Shown: positions 19,736 through 28,848 of the stretch, one piece after another
Layout: the number at the start of each line of letters is the position of its first letter
Position numbering within the stretch: the stretch's first letter is position 1
Source: Aphrocallistes beatrix
Taxonomy: Eukaryota; Porifera; Hexactinellida; Sceptrulophora; Aphrocallistidae
Length of the DNA stretch: 64,000 nucleotides
Direction of reading: 5' to 3'
NCBI GenBank assembly: GCA_963281255.1
Contig: OY725490.1
Coordinates: forward strand, 6,386,001-6,450,000
Translations under genes and position numbers: made by a program
The notes under the pieces: generated by a model
What the model was told of the DNA's origin: nothing
The model's database searches: none
What the model saw: only the letters and a program-made list of their open reading frames with translations

Positions 19736-20181
19736 TGTTGCATGAAAAAATGCCCCCCCCGTGAAAAAATGCCCCCACCATGGATATTCATGTAATATGG
19801 GGGGGGCAAAATTTAATGGAGTTAGCGTGAAAAATTGCCCCCACGTGAAAAAATGCCCCCACCATGGATATTCTTGAGTTTAACACTAAATATTGCTGAT
19901 ACTATTTATATACGATACATTTATGAAAGTCATTGTTATTACTTCACACGACTAGTTTGTTGATTTGCAATGCTTTAGTAAACGAATAGAAGCCAAATAG
20001 CATTCAAAATGTTTTGTATAAGCATTGGCATACTTTAGAATATCCATGGTGGGGGCATTTTTTCACGGGGGGGCAATTTTTCACGCTAACTCCATTAAAT
20101 TTTGCCCCCCCCCCCCTATTACATGAATATCCATGGTGGGGGCATTTTTTCATGGGGGGGGCATTTTTTCATGCAACAGGT
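19736..20181. mobile_element. Long palindromic MITE with C/G homopolymers
   Basis: A left arm (about 19736-19875: TGTTGCATGAAAAAATGCCC, CCACCATGGATATTCATGTA, TTTAATGGAGTTAGCGTGAA) is mirrored by a right arm (about 20037-20181) in inverse order ending GCATTTTTTCATGCAACAG. Within each arm the GTGAAAAAATGCCCCC unit is itself repeated two to three times. Runs of 8-14 C or G occur. Several open frames here are artefacts of the palindrome. Confidence 0.85.
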
Positions 20182-20629
20182 CTTTAGAGATTGTAATTCG
20201 AATATTCTCAATGACTTTAAAAGATTTTTCGAGTGTAAGACCTGGAACTGTGTTTTGTATGGTGAGTTTTGTGGAGAAAAAATGTGTCCTGACACGCAGC
20301 GAAAAACGAGAATCAGGGCCAAATTATCTTTTTAGAGTCTTCAAATTCTAGGACAAATTAGCTCTCACATTTTCACACTCTAAATTTGTAGAAATATAGG
20401 ATGTTTAGATCAGTATATATTGAGAACCATTTGGATAATATTTTTTGGTGATGTGAAAAAAGTGCCATTTATGCCTCACATATGATGCAACTATCATCAA
20501 AAAATAATGACGCATCAAAATTTTTAAAATTGGCAAATTTGGTAATATTTTCGTGCGATATCGATTATAACAGTAGGACAGACGTATTTAGGGATGTTAT
20601 CTCCCTAATAATTAATTAATGTGATCCCA

Positions 20630-20708
20630 GGGGCCCAAAGGGCGCCTCCGGCGGACACAAAGTGTCTGCCAGCCGCGCAGCGCAAGCAAGCGAAGCGCGC
20701 TTGTATAT
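20630..20708 (-). repeat. GC-rich terminal motif (right end of composite element)
   Basis: The block GCGGACACAAAGTGTCTGCC followed by AGCCGCGCAGCGCAAGCAAG and CGAAGCGCGCTTG stands out in AT-rich DNA and contains a small hairpin (GGACAC/GTGTC). Inverted or direct copies are found at 21345-21425, 54653-54735 and 56053-56131. Confidence 0.8.
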
Positions 20709-21344
20709 ATATATATAAATACGTGCACATTGTAGAGGTAATTAAATAAATCCATGATTTTTTAGAAATAAATGATGCATATTTTCTAATTGGGTTCAAT
20801 TAGATTTTGCTAAAATAATCAGTCAAAGAGAGGGAAAACTTCATTTCATTCATGAAAGAAAAACAATTGGAGAAATATTTATATCTCTAAAATATATGAA
20901 AGTTAGATATTTAGCACTATTATGAAATTTAAGTTTGAGCAAGTGATGATAATGCTTCAATCGGATGCTAACTGCAATGTATTCTCAAGTATAAAATAGG
21001 ATCGAAAGGGTTAAAAATTAGCACTACTACGTATAAGAGTGTATTAGATAATTAGTTTAATCGACCTCCGAATATCGGACAATTTTTTACTAAGGTACAG
21101 CTAATAACCAAGATTGTCCAAGTTTTCGAAATTCTATATCCGATTAAACTTGTAACAGAACTTATGTGTCACCACCCTATAAACAAACTTCTCTCAATAT
21201 TAATATATTTGAGATACTGGTATCATTTATTTAACATTTAACAACATTTAACATTTAACAATTAGATTAACCAGTGTTCGACCTGAAAAATCTGATAATT
21301 ATATAATAATTGTATAATTATTATATAATTATTATATAATTATT

Positions 21345-21425
21345 ACAAGCACGCTTCGCTTGCTTGCGCTGCGCGGCTTACGGACACTCTGTGTCCGCAG
21401 AGTCGCCCTGCGGGCGCCTGGAGTC
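21345..21425 (+). repeat. Orphan GC-rich terminal motif
   Basis: ACAAGCACGCTTCGCTTGCT, GCGCTGCGCGGC and the hairpin GGACACTCTGTGTCC are the plus-orientation version of the composite-element terminus. No matching arm follows; the tandem 141-bp repeats start instead. It is probably a truncated third element. Confidence 0.65.
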
Positions 21426-21468
21426 ACTCAATCAAACATATTTTGGATTTTTTTTCCTTTAAATAAAT

Positions 21469-21875
21469 ATTGTAAACAAAGGTCGACGAATAATTTCTCA
21501 TATGGATCCGAAAATATAATATTCAAAATCTACAGCACTACAAACCTCATGTCAACCGTTGGAAGCTAGATTCTAGCCCATTTTTGTAATTTGTTTACTT
21601 TATGTATCTATTGTAAACAAAAGTAAACAAATAATTTATTATATAGTTCTGAAAATGTGATATTCGAAATCTACACCCCTAAAAAACCCATGTCAACCGT
21701 TTAAAGCAAGTTTCTGGCATATTTTTGAGATTTGTTTACTTTATGTATCTATTGTAAACAAAAGTAAACAAATAATTTATTATATAGATCTGAAAATATG
21801 ATATTCGAAATCTACACCCCTAAAAACCCCATGTCAACCGTTGGAAGCTAGTTTATAGCATATTTTTTTAATATA
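21469..21875 (+). repeat. Three tandem 141-bp repeats
   Basis: ATTGTAAACAAA occurs at 21469, 21610 and 21751, and the following 120 bases are highly similar in all three units (GAATTC-free, sharing CATGTCAACCGTT and TTTGTTTACTTTATGTATCT). No coding frame runs through them. Confidence 0.85.
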
Positions 21876-21881
21876 TAAGAT

Positions 21882-22085
21882 ATAATAATTATATAATTAT
21901 TATATAATTATTATATAATTATTATATAATTATTATATAATTATTATATAATTATTATATAATTATTATATAATTAATTATTATATAATTATGATATAAT
22001 TATTATATAATTATTATATAATTATTATACAATTATTATATAATTATTATATAATTATTATATAATTATTGTATAATTATTACTC
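21882..22085. repeat. 11-bp AT satellite (ATAATTATTAT)n
   Basis: About 200 bases of the unit ATAATTATTAT repeated some 18 times with few changes. A short patch of the same unit occurs at 21297-21345. It ends only about 65 bases before the start codon of NHL copy B, so it forms part of that gene's upstream region. Confidence 0.92.
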
Positions 22086-22149
22086 TCATAACCTAATATT
22101 TCATTTCGATTGTAGTATTTCTATTTTACTCACTAATTATATCAGAAGT

Positions 22150-23352
22150 ATGGCTACCAGTAGTGTAGTGTCTATTGGAGCAGAATTCGAACTGGAGATA
22201 ACCAAAGTTCGAAACGATATTCAATCACATTTCGGTGAGTTGGTTAAGAGTGTTAGAACGAGAGAAGCAGAGTTGTTGAAGGAAGTTGATACGATATTGA
22301 ACAAGTTTAAAGAGAAAGTGAAAGAAAAAGATAAAATGAAGATAGAACTTGATAGAAGTAAAGAATTTATTGAACAGAATATCCAGTTACCTGGTCTGAT
22401 ATCACTACAACAAGATATCATGAAGAAAATAGAAGAGTCACTCGATAAGATTAAAGGCGAAATGGGAAACTGGGAAATCTCATTTACATTCAATACAAAT
22501 TTGGATCAGAATGTGAAACGACAAGGACAAGTCTCTATTAAATCCCCTTTTCACAGACAAATAATTCCTCCAATTGATTACGCCACCAAACTCCAACCAG
22601 TGAAGAGCTTTGGAAGTGTAGGTAAAGCTCCAGGACAGTTTAGTCGTTCATGGAGTATTGCAATTGATCCTAAGACTAATAATATTTACATAACTGATCA
22701 TGAAAACAACAGAGTACAGGTGTTCTCACAGGAATGTACCTATTTATACAAATTTGGAGATGATGGTCGTATGATGAATTCTCCTATAGGTATTACTATC
22801 TATCGAGAAAAGGTATTTGTTGTACAATACAGTGGGAGCTGTATCCTCGTCTATAATCTGAATGGAACCTATATTCAAACTGTTGGTAGAGGACAGCTAA
22901 CCTATCCTTACGGCATTGATATCAATAATGTAAATGGTGACATATACGTTTGTGATTCTGGTAATAATCGTGTTCAGGTGTTCACTCAAGAGTTCAGCTT
23001 GAAAACTTCTCTCTTTGGAGATGTCTTGAAAGAGCCATATGACATTAACCTGACTGAAGATTCAATATTTGTGCTAGATGCTAGAGATCCATGTATGCAT
23101 ATTTACAATTACAATCATGTGCTAATCAGGAATATCGTTAAGAGATCTTTTCAATACGTTTTTTGCTTAGACAGTGTAAACAATGTTTATATAGCGGACT
23201 ATCAAACTGGTTGCATATTCGTATTTGACATTCAAGGCGATCTCATTCACAAATTTGGCCAATTTGTAGATCCGAAAGGAATCGCTATTGCCAGTAGCGG
23301 CGATATCATAGTCTGCAGTAGTACTCCAGACAAATGCATCCAGATTTGGTGA
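22150..23352 (+). CDS. Coiled-coil/NHL beta-propeller protein, family 1 copy B
   Basis: The true start is the ATG at 22150 (MATSSVVSIGAEFELEITK), giving 400 residues; the frame runs upstream only through AT satellite. Coiled coil at about 10-118, NHL propeller at about 150-400. Closest to copies C and D in the coiled coil (REAELLKEVDTIL, IQLPGLISLQQD) but to copy A in VVQYSG and LDARDPCMHIYNYN, a mosaic pattern. One extra methionine (RMMNSPIG) and a three-residue longer last blade (GCIFVFDIQGDLIHKFGQFV) set it apart. The gene follows a 200-bp AT satellite directly, with no 5' flank in common with C and D. Confidence 0.87.
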   Translation: MATSSVVSIGAEFELEITKVRNDIQSHFGELVKSVRTREAELLKEVDTILNKFKEKVKEKDKMKIELDRSKEFIEQNIQLPGLISLQQDIMKKIEESLDKIKGEMGNWEISFTFNTNLDQNVKRQGQVSIKSPFHRQIIPPIDYATKLQPVKSFGSVGKAPGQFSRSWSIAIDPKTNNIYITDHENNRVQVFSQECTYLYKFGDDGRMMNSPIGITIYREKVFVVQYSGSCILVYNLNGTYIQTVGRGQLTYPYGIDINNVNGDIYVCDSGNNRVQVFTQEFSLKTSLFGDVLKEPYDINLTEDSIFVLDARDPCMHIYNYNHVLIRNIVKRSFQYVFCLDSVNNVYIADYQTGCIFVFDIQGDLIHKFGQFVDPKGIAIASSGDIIVCSSTPDKCIQIW

Positions 23353-24127
23353 CTTGGTCTCTAATCTTATCAATAATACTGGCAGTTCTCGAGCCACTTT
23401 CCTTTCCAAATTTCATTCAAATATTTCTATTCTTTTTGTATCTTAGACAATTATTTTATTTATTTATTTATTTATTTAGAAATGCGGTTGGCGAATTGTT
23501 ACGTCTTTACCAGGGCGGTTTTAAGGGTGCCGTGCTTCCAGGCGGTCTTCAACTGTGGGCCCAACCACTACCATTTCCAATGGCATGTTCCATTGGCTAA
23601 TAAATTAAGTTTGTGGTCATTTCTTTCTTGTTGGGTATGCATTGTTATGGATGGAAATGTTAGTTAAGTGGGTTTGTGTGCTAAATTTAGGAAATCTTAG
23701 CCTGTAAGGTTAGATGGGATATAGTATTTTTGAAAATTTGATGTGAAAGCAATTTAGGTGCCTCAGTTCCAATTATCATCATTCAGAATCGAAAGAATCA
23801 ATTTTTAATAGTTTTAATTAGTAAAATTAAAACTTTTTAACACCCAGCTGTGGGCGTCGAAAGCCCCCAGTGGGTTCGGAAGCTCAACATTTGTTTTATG
23901 ATAAGTCCAGATTATTCTATGCCAGTATATGCGTATTTATCCATCGAATGGCAAAATAAGCGCAAATTGTCACAAAATTTATTAAATTATCGGTTTCGCT
24001 ATAAATGTAATACTCTTCATATAACGATAAAAATTAAAATAGGTTTGGGGGCTACGCCTATGGTCCTTTCTCTGATTTGTGATTTGATTTTAAATTTAAT
24101 TCGAATATACGTTTTATTACTTAGAAA
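23353..24127. other. Spacer between NHL copies B and C
   Basis: Contains a (TTTA)n tract at 23457-23478. From about 23730 it has the 5' flank shared with copy D (GTGAAAGCAATTTAGGTGCC and onward to the gene). Near 23876-24062 are the remains of a CGTAGCC-ended element whose left end is lost here but present upstream of copy D. Confidence 0.6.
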
Positions 24128-25327
24128 ATGGCTACTAGCAGTGTAGCCGTCTCTGAAACAGAATTCGAACTAGAGCTAGCTAAAGTTCGAATTGAGATTC
24201 AATCCCATTTCGGTGAGTTGGTTAAGAGTGTTAGAACGAGAGAAGCAGAGTTGTTAAAGGAAGTTGTTACAATATTGACCAAGTTTAAAGAGAAAGTGAA
24301 AGAAAAAGATAAAATGAAGATAGAACTTGATAAAACTAAACAGTTAATCCAACAGAATATCCAGTTACCTGGTCTGATATCACTACAACAAGATATCATG
24401 AAGAAAATAGAAGAGTCACTCAATAAGATTAAAGGCGAAATGGAAAACTGGGAAATCTCATTTGCATTCGATACAAATTTGAATCAGAAAGTGAAACGAC
24501 AGGGACATGTTTCTATTAAATCTCCTTTTCACAAACAAATAATTCCTCCAATTGATTACGCCGCCAAACTCCAACCCATGAAGAGCTTTGGAAGTGTAGG
24601 TAAAGCTCCAGGACAGTTTACTACTCCATGGTGTATTGCTTTTGATTTTGATAAAAATATGTATATAACTGATCATGACAACAACAAAGTACAGGTGTTC
24701 TCACAAGAATGTACATATTTATACAAATTTGGAGATGATGGTCGTATGAATTCTCCTACAGGTATTACTATATATCAAGAAAAAGTATTCGTGGTACAAT
24801 TCAATGGAAGCTGTATCCTCGTCTATAATCTGAATGGTACTTATATTCAAACTGTTGGTGAAGGACAGCTAACCTATCCTTACGGCATTGATATCAATAA
24901 GGTAAATGGTGACATATACGTTTGTGATTCTGGTAATAATCGTATTCAGGTGTTCACTCAAGAGTTCAGCTTGAAAGCTTCTCTCTTTGGAGATGTCTTG
25001 AAAAAGCCATATGACATTAACCTGACTGAAGATTCAATATTTGTACTAGATTCCAATGATCCATGTATTCATATTTATAATTACAATCATGTGCTAATCA
25101 GGAATATCGTTAAGAAATCTTCTCAATACGTCTTTTGCTTAGACAGTGTAAACAATATTTGCATGGTAGACTATAACTCCGGCCGTGTAATGGTGTTTAA
25201 TATTGAGGGTACTCTCATCCACCAATTTGGTAGATTTACACGTCCAAGAGGAATCGCATTTACTAACAACAGTAATATTATCATCTGCAGTGATACTCCT
25301 GCTGGTAACTGTATTCAGATTTGGTAG
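24128..25327 (+). CDS. Coiled-coil/NHL beta-propeller protein, family 1 copy C
   Basis: 399 residues, ATG in the shared context TTACTTAGAAAATGGCTAC. Coiled coil at about 10-118 (FELELAKVRIEIQSHFGELV), NHL repeats at about 148-399 with conserved NNRIQVFTQEFSLK and a final CIQIW. Differences from copy D lie mainly in propeller loops: WCIAFDFDKNMYITDHDNNK replaces WSIAIDPKTNNIYISDHTNN, and the last blade reads PAGNCIQIW with two extra residues. Copies C and D share 5' and 3' flanks and so arose from one block duplication of roughly 2 kb. Its 3' flank later received the MITE at 25632. Confidence 0.88.
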   Translation: MATSSVAVSETEFELELAKVRIEIQSHFGELVKSVRTREAELLKEVVTILTKFKEKVKEKDKMKIELDKTKQLIQQNIQLPGLISLQQDIMKKIEESLNKIKGEMENWEISFAFDTNLNQKVKRQGHVSIKSPFHKQIIPPIDYAAKLQPMKSFGSVGKAPGQFTTPWCIAFDFDKNMYITDHDNNKVQVFSQECTYLYKFGDDGRMNSPTGITIYQEKVFVVQFNGSCILVYNLNGTYIQTVGEGQLTYPYGIDINKVNGDIYVCDSGNNRIQVFTQEFSLKASLFGDVLKKPYDINLTEDSIFVLDSNDPCIHIYNYNHVLIRNIVKKSSQYVFCLDSVNNICMVDYNSGRVMVFNIEGTLIHQFGRFTRPRGIAFTNNSNIIICSDTPAGNCIQIW

Positions 25328-25631
25328 TTATTATTGATAATACTAGTGATTAAGAATTTCTGTCTTTTTGAGTATTTCATTGATAAATCAGTTTCCTAAT
25401 AACTGATTATTTTGTTTTTGTATTATTCCTCTTTACTTTTTTGTTTAATTGAATTCGATCGTTGTGTTTAGATTTTTTAGATAATAATACCTATCCTATA
25501 CGTGTATTAGTTGAAATTTCCTTTGTGCCTCAGATGAGATTCAAGTACGATTGTGAAATTATATTTGTAATTGCTTTTAATTTTATTGAATTGACCATGG
25601 AAGTTTTTTAAAACAAAATTGTAAATACCTA

Positions 25632-26114
25632 CACTGCCTGGCCATAAGTATTCGAACACCATAGTGATTTACATCATAAATAATACTAAAATGGGTCTAC
25701 TCATGGAGGCCAATTCATTCAAACGACGACAACCACTGAAAATCTGATATCAAATTTGATATCTACACACTAGAATTACTCTGTTTATAAGTTTTCTATT
25801 AATCAATTATACCTCAAAGTAAATTTATATCGTTTGTGCCATCTTGATCCACTTGCTCTTATTTTATATTATGGTAATGGCAAGTGGAAAGTGGCACAGG
25901 GTGACACCGTTGGTAGGAATCGCGCTTTAGAAAGGATTAATATATGGAAAGCTTCTAAACCGAGTAATTCGAGTGTGCAGATTTCGAATTTGATGTTAGA
26001 TCTTCAGTAACTGTCGTGGTTTGAATGAATTGACCTCCATGGGTAGACCCATTTTACGTAGTACTATTTATGATGCAAAGCAAATGGTGTTCGAATACTT
26101 ATGGTCAGGCAGTG
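25632..26114. mobile_element. Tc1/mariner-like MITE with proven empty site
   Basis: A 483-bp element flanked by TA. Left end CACTGCCTGGCCATAAGTAT and inverted right end CACTGCCTGACCATAAGTAT match, and the TIRs run inward for about 90 bp (AATGGGTCTAC-CATGGAGG). The paralogous flank of copy D at about 28500-28530 reads AAATATCTATATTAGACATT with no insert, against AAATACCTA-element-TATAATAGACATT here, which defines the insertion and its TA duplication. No transposase frame. Confidence 0.9.
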
Positions 26115-26721
26115 TATAATAGACATTGTGATATCGCTTCTAGCTAAAATACAATTTGTTTAATGGTGTGACATTTGCATTTAGCCTACTAAAGTGAGGA
26201 AAACAATCTTGGTAGAGTTTATTAAAGAAGAAAAGGATAAAATTTGATGTGAAAGCAATTTAGGTGCCTCAGTTCCAATTATCATTATACAGAATCGAAA
26301 GAATCAATTTTTAATAGTTTTATTTAGTAAAATTAAAACTTATTATATGTCCAGCTGAAGCGGTGAATGCATTGCAGACTACTATTTATAGGCAATGCAA
26401 ATTGCCCGCCTAACCACTTTATCATTATGCGCATTATGGGCCTAACTCTAAATCTATTTCCTCCGCCACTCTATTTCATTACTAAATGTCAAATTAGTAA
26501 TTTAAGAAAATTCCATTTTTAAGGAAGCGCTATATTTTAAAAAAAGAAATATAGAGCTTCGCATATTTTTTGAGAGGAAACTATTTGTTTCCAAAGAGCG
26601 AAATCCTGTCAATTTCAATCAAACATTGCATACCTTTATAAGTAATACTTCGCTGTATGGATTACATAAGGAATGGAGAAATGCATGGGCCTGTGCGATC
26701 GCCCCCTTAGTCTGTCCCTGA

Positions 26722-26953
26722 GTAGCGTAGCCAGGATTTTGGTTCAGGGAGCAAAACACCTGTGGATTCGGAAGCTCAACATTAGTTTTATGATAAGTCC
26801 AGATTCTTCTATGTCAGTATATGCGTATTTATTCATCAAATGGCAAAATAAGCGCAAATTGTCACAAAATTTATTAAATTATCGGTTTCGCTTTAAATGT
26901 ATACTCTTCATATAACGATAAAAATTAAAATAGGTTTGGGGGCTACGCCTATG
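26722..26953 (+). mobile_element. hAT-like MITE remnant upstream of NHL copy D
   Basis: AGTAGCGTAGCCAGGATTTTGG at the left and GGGGGCTACGCCTATGG at the right form imperfect terminal inverted repeats (GCGTAGCC/GGCTACGC). The right end lies about 65 bases before the start codon and is also present before copy C. The start-proximal promoter region of copies C and D thus abuts transposon DNA. Confidence 0.55.
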
Positions 26954-27018
26954 GTCCTTTCTCTGATTTGTGATTTGATTTTAAATTTAATTCGAATATA
27001 CGTTTTATTACTTAGAAA

Positions 27019-28218
27019 ATGGCTACCAGCAGTGTAGCCGTCTCTGAAACAGAATTCGAACTAGAACTAGCTAAAGTTCGAAACGAGATTCAATCACATT
27101 TCGGTGAGTTGGTTAAGAGTGTTAGAACGAGAGAAGCAGAGTTGTTGAATGAAGTTGATACAATATTGACCAAGTTTGGAGAGAAAGTGAAAGAAAAAGA
27201 TAAAATGAAGATAGAACTTGATAAAACTAGACAATTAATCAAGCAGAATATCCAGTTACCTGGTCTGATATCACTACAACAAGATTTCATGAAGAAAATA
27301 GAAGAGTCACTCGATAAGATTAAAGGCGAAATAGAAAACTGGGAAATTTCATTTGCATTCGATACAAATTTGGATCAGAATGTGAAACGACAGGGACAAG
27401 TCTCTATTAAATCTCCTTTTCACAGACAAAAAATTCCTCCAATTGATTACGCCACCAAACTCCAACCTGTGAAGAGCTTTGGCAGTGTAGGTAAAGTTCC
27501 AGGACAGTTTAGTGCTCCATGGAGTATTGCTATTGATCCTAAGACTAATAATATTTATATATCTGATCATACCAACAACAGAGTACAGGTGTTCTCACAG
27601 GAATGGACATATTTATTCAAATTAGGAGATGATGGTCGTATGAATAATCCTATAGGTGTTACTCTCTATCAAGAAAAAGTATTCGTGGTACAATACAGTG
27701 GAAGCTGTATCCTCGTCTATAATCTGAATGGGACCTATATTCAAACCGTTGGTGAAGGACAGCTAACTAGTCCTTACGGCATTGATATCAATAATGTAAA
27801 TGGTGACATATACGTTTGTGATTCTGGTAATAATCGTATTCAGGTGTTCACTCAAGAGTTCAACTTGAAAACTTCTCTCTTTGGAGATGTCTTGAAACAG
27901 CCATATGATATTAACCTGACTGAAGATTCAATATTTGTGCTAGATTCTAGAGATCCATGTATGCATATTTTTAATTACAATCATGTACTAATCAGGAATA
28001 TCGTTAAGAGATCTTCTCAATTCGTCTTTTGCTTAGACAGTGTAAACAATATTTGTATGACAGACTATAACTCCGGTTGTATAATGGTGTTTGGTATTGA
28101 AGGTACTCTCATCCACCAATTTGGTAGATTTTCACGTCCAAGAGGAATCGTATTTACTAACAACAGTAATGTTATCATCTGCAATGATGCTCCTGGCAAA
28201 TGTATTCAGATTTGGTAG
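27019..28218 (+). CDS. Coiled-coil/NHL beta-propeller protein, family 1 copy D
   Basis: 399 residues, start in the same context as copy C. Coiled coil at about 10-118 with single changes such as KFGEKVKEKDKM; propeller at about 148-399 (KSFGSVGKVPGQFSAPWSIA, YISDHTNNRVQVF, DYNSGCIMVFGIEGTL, PGKCIQIW). Blade 2 carries YLFKLGDDGRMNNPIGV, shared with copy A rather than with its flank-sister C, consistent with sequence exchange between copies. No frameshift. It is the last family 1 gene in the window and is followed by an unrelated hydrolase gene. Confidence 0.88.
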   Translation: MATSSVAVSETEFELELAKVRNEIQSHFGELVKSVRTREAELLNEVDTILTKFGEKVKEKDKMKIELDKTRQLIKQNIQLPGLISLQQDFMKKIEESLDKIKGEIENWEISFAFDTNLDQNVKRQGQVSIKSPFHRQKIPPIDYATKLQPVKSFGSVGKVPGQFSAPWSIAIDPKTNNIYISDHTNNRVQVFSQEWTYLFKLGDDGRMNNPIGVTLYQEKVFVVQYSGSCILVYNLNGTYIQTVGEGQLTSPYGIDINNVNGDIYVCDSGNNRIQVFTQEFNLKTSLFGDVLKQPYDINLTEDSIFVLDSRDPCMHIFNYNHVLIRNIVKRSSQFVFCLDSVNNICMTDYNSGCIMVFGIEGTLIHQFGRFSRPRGIVFTNNSNVIICNDAPGKCIQIW

Positions 28219-28848
28219 TGATTTTAAGTGATTAAGAATTTCTTTGTCTTTGAGTATTTCATTTGATAAATAGGTTATCTATTAACTGATTATTTTATGT
28301 TTTTGTATTATTCCTCATCAATTTTTTGTTGAAATGAATTCAATCGGTGTGTGAATTTTTTTCGATAATAGTACCTACTCTATATTATAATTTAAATTTA
28401 TTTGTGCCGCCTCAAATGAAATTCAAGTAAGAAATGTGAAATTATAATTATAATTGCTAATAATTATATTGAATTAGCCATGGAAGTTTGAAAAAACATA
28501 ATGGTAAATATCTATATTAGACATTGAGATCTCGCTCTAGCTAAAATACAATGTTTAATGGTGTGACATCTGCATTTGCTTACTGAAGTGAGGAAGGATC
28601 TATTGTGTGGAATTCTTCACTTTGAGTTGAAATAGAAGTTTGTCGCAAAGGACTTATTCCTGATTTCTTTTCCGGTACCGCAATGCTTCCTGTTTATTTT
28701 AACATAGACAGTATCCACTAAAGTCAATTTAATCATACGCCCAAACCCACGGATATGTGTTATGTGCTGGGGGGATTTAGCCGTAGCAAATCGAACAATG
28801 AGCTTGCGCTCGGTACCTCTGATTATTCCATTCCTAAAATATTCATAG
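28219..28848. other. Spacer between NHL copy D and hydrolase
   Basis: The first 350 bases repeat the 3' flank of copy C and include its empty MITE site. The remainder, with CCAAACCCACGGATATGTGT near 28743, precedes the hydrolase gene and shows no other feature. Confidence 0.55.

Larger units (their letters stand above)
18850..20710. mobile_element. Composite inverted-repeat element, degenerate copy
   Basis: The left arm (about 18850-19255: AAATTTGTCAATTTTTAA, ATGACGTCATAACAGAGTGA, GACAATGACGTCATAATTCC, CTGGCAGTTTCTTTAATCAA) matches 54750-55148. The right arm (about 20465-20706: CTCACATATGATGCAACTAT, then the GC-rich end GCCAGCCGCGCAGCGCAAGC) matches 55870-56131. Order and orientation are the same as in the 54.65-56.13 kb element, so this is an older copy. 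Its middle is replaced by a pogo-like element and a C/G-rich palindrome, and its left GC-rich end is lost. Confidence 0.75.
17980..22149. other. Repeat-rich spacer between NHL copies A and B
   Basis: No gene is supported. It begins with a 3' flank for copy A (TTATTAACTTGAG region, no clear AATAAA). It then carries an inverted-repeat composite element (about 18850-20710) with two nested elements, a separate GC-rich terminus at about 21345-21425, three 141-bp tandem repeats and an 11-bp AT satellite running up to copy B. Confidence 0.7.
25328..27018. other. Spacer between NHL copies C and D
   Basis: Holds the Tc1/mariner-like MITE (25632-26114), then from about 26245 the 5' flank that is duplicated upstream of copy C. 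A hAT-like remnant lies at 26722-26953. No gene; short open frames end inside repeats. Confidence 0.6.

Noticed and set aside
20102..20351. Overlapping open frames in the C/G palindrome
   Set aside because: Both strands are open because of the inverted repeat; the translations are glycine/proline-rich repeats of the palindrome without family similarity.
22069..22149. Upstream extension of NHL copy B
   Set aside because: It starts at TTG inside the AT satellite; the ATG at 22150 matches the MATSSV start of its three relatives.
23334..23667. Open frames after NHL copy B
   Set aside because: They start at non-ATG codons or run from the NHL stop into a (TTTA)n tract; composition is not protein-like and nothing is conserved after copies C and D.
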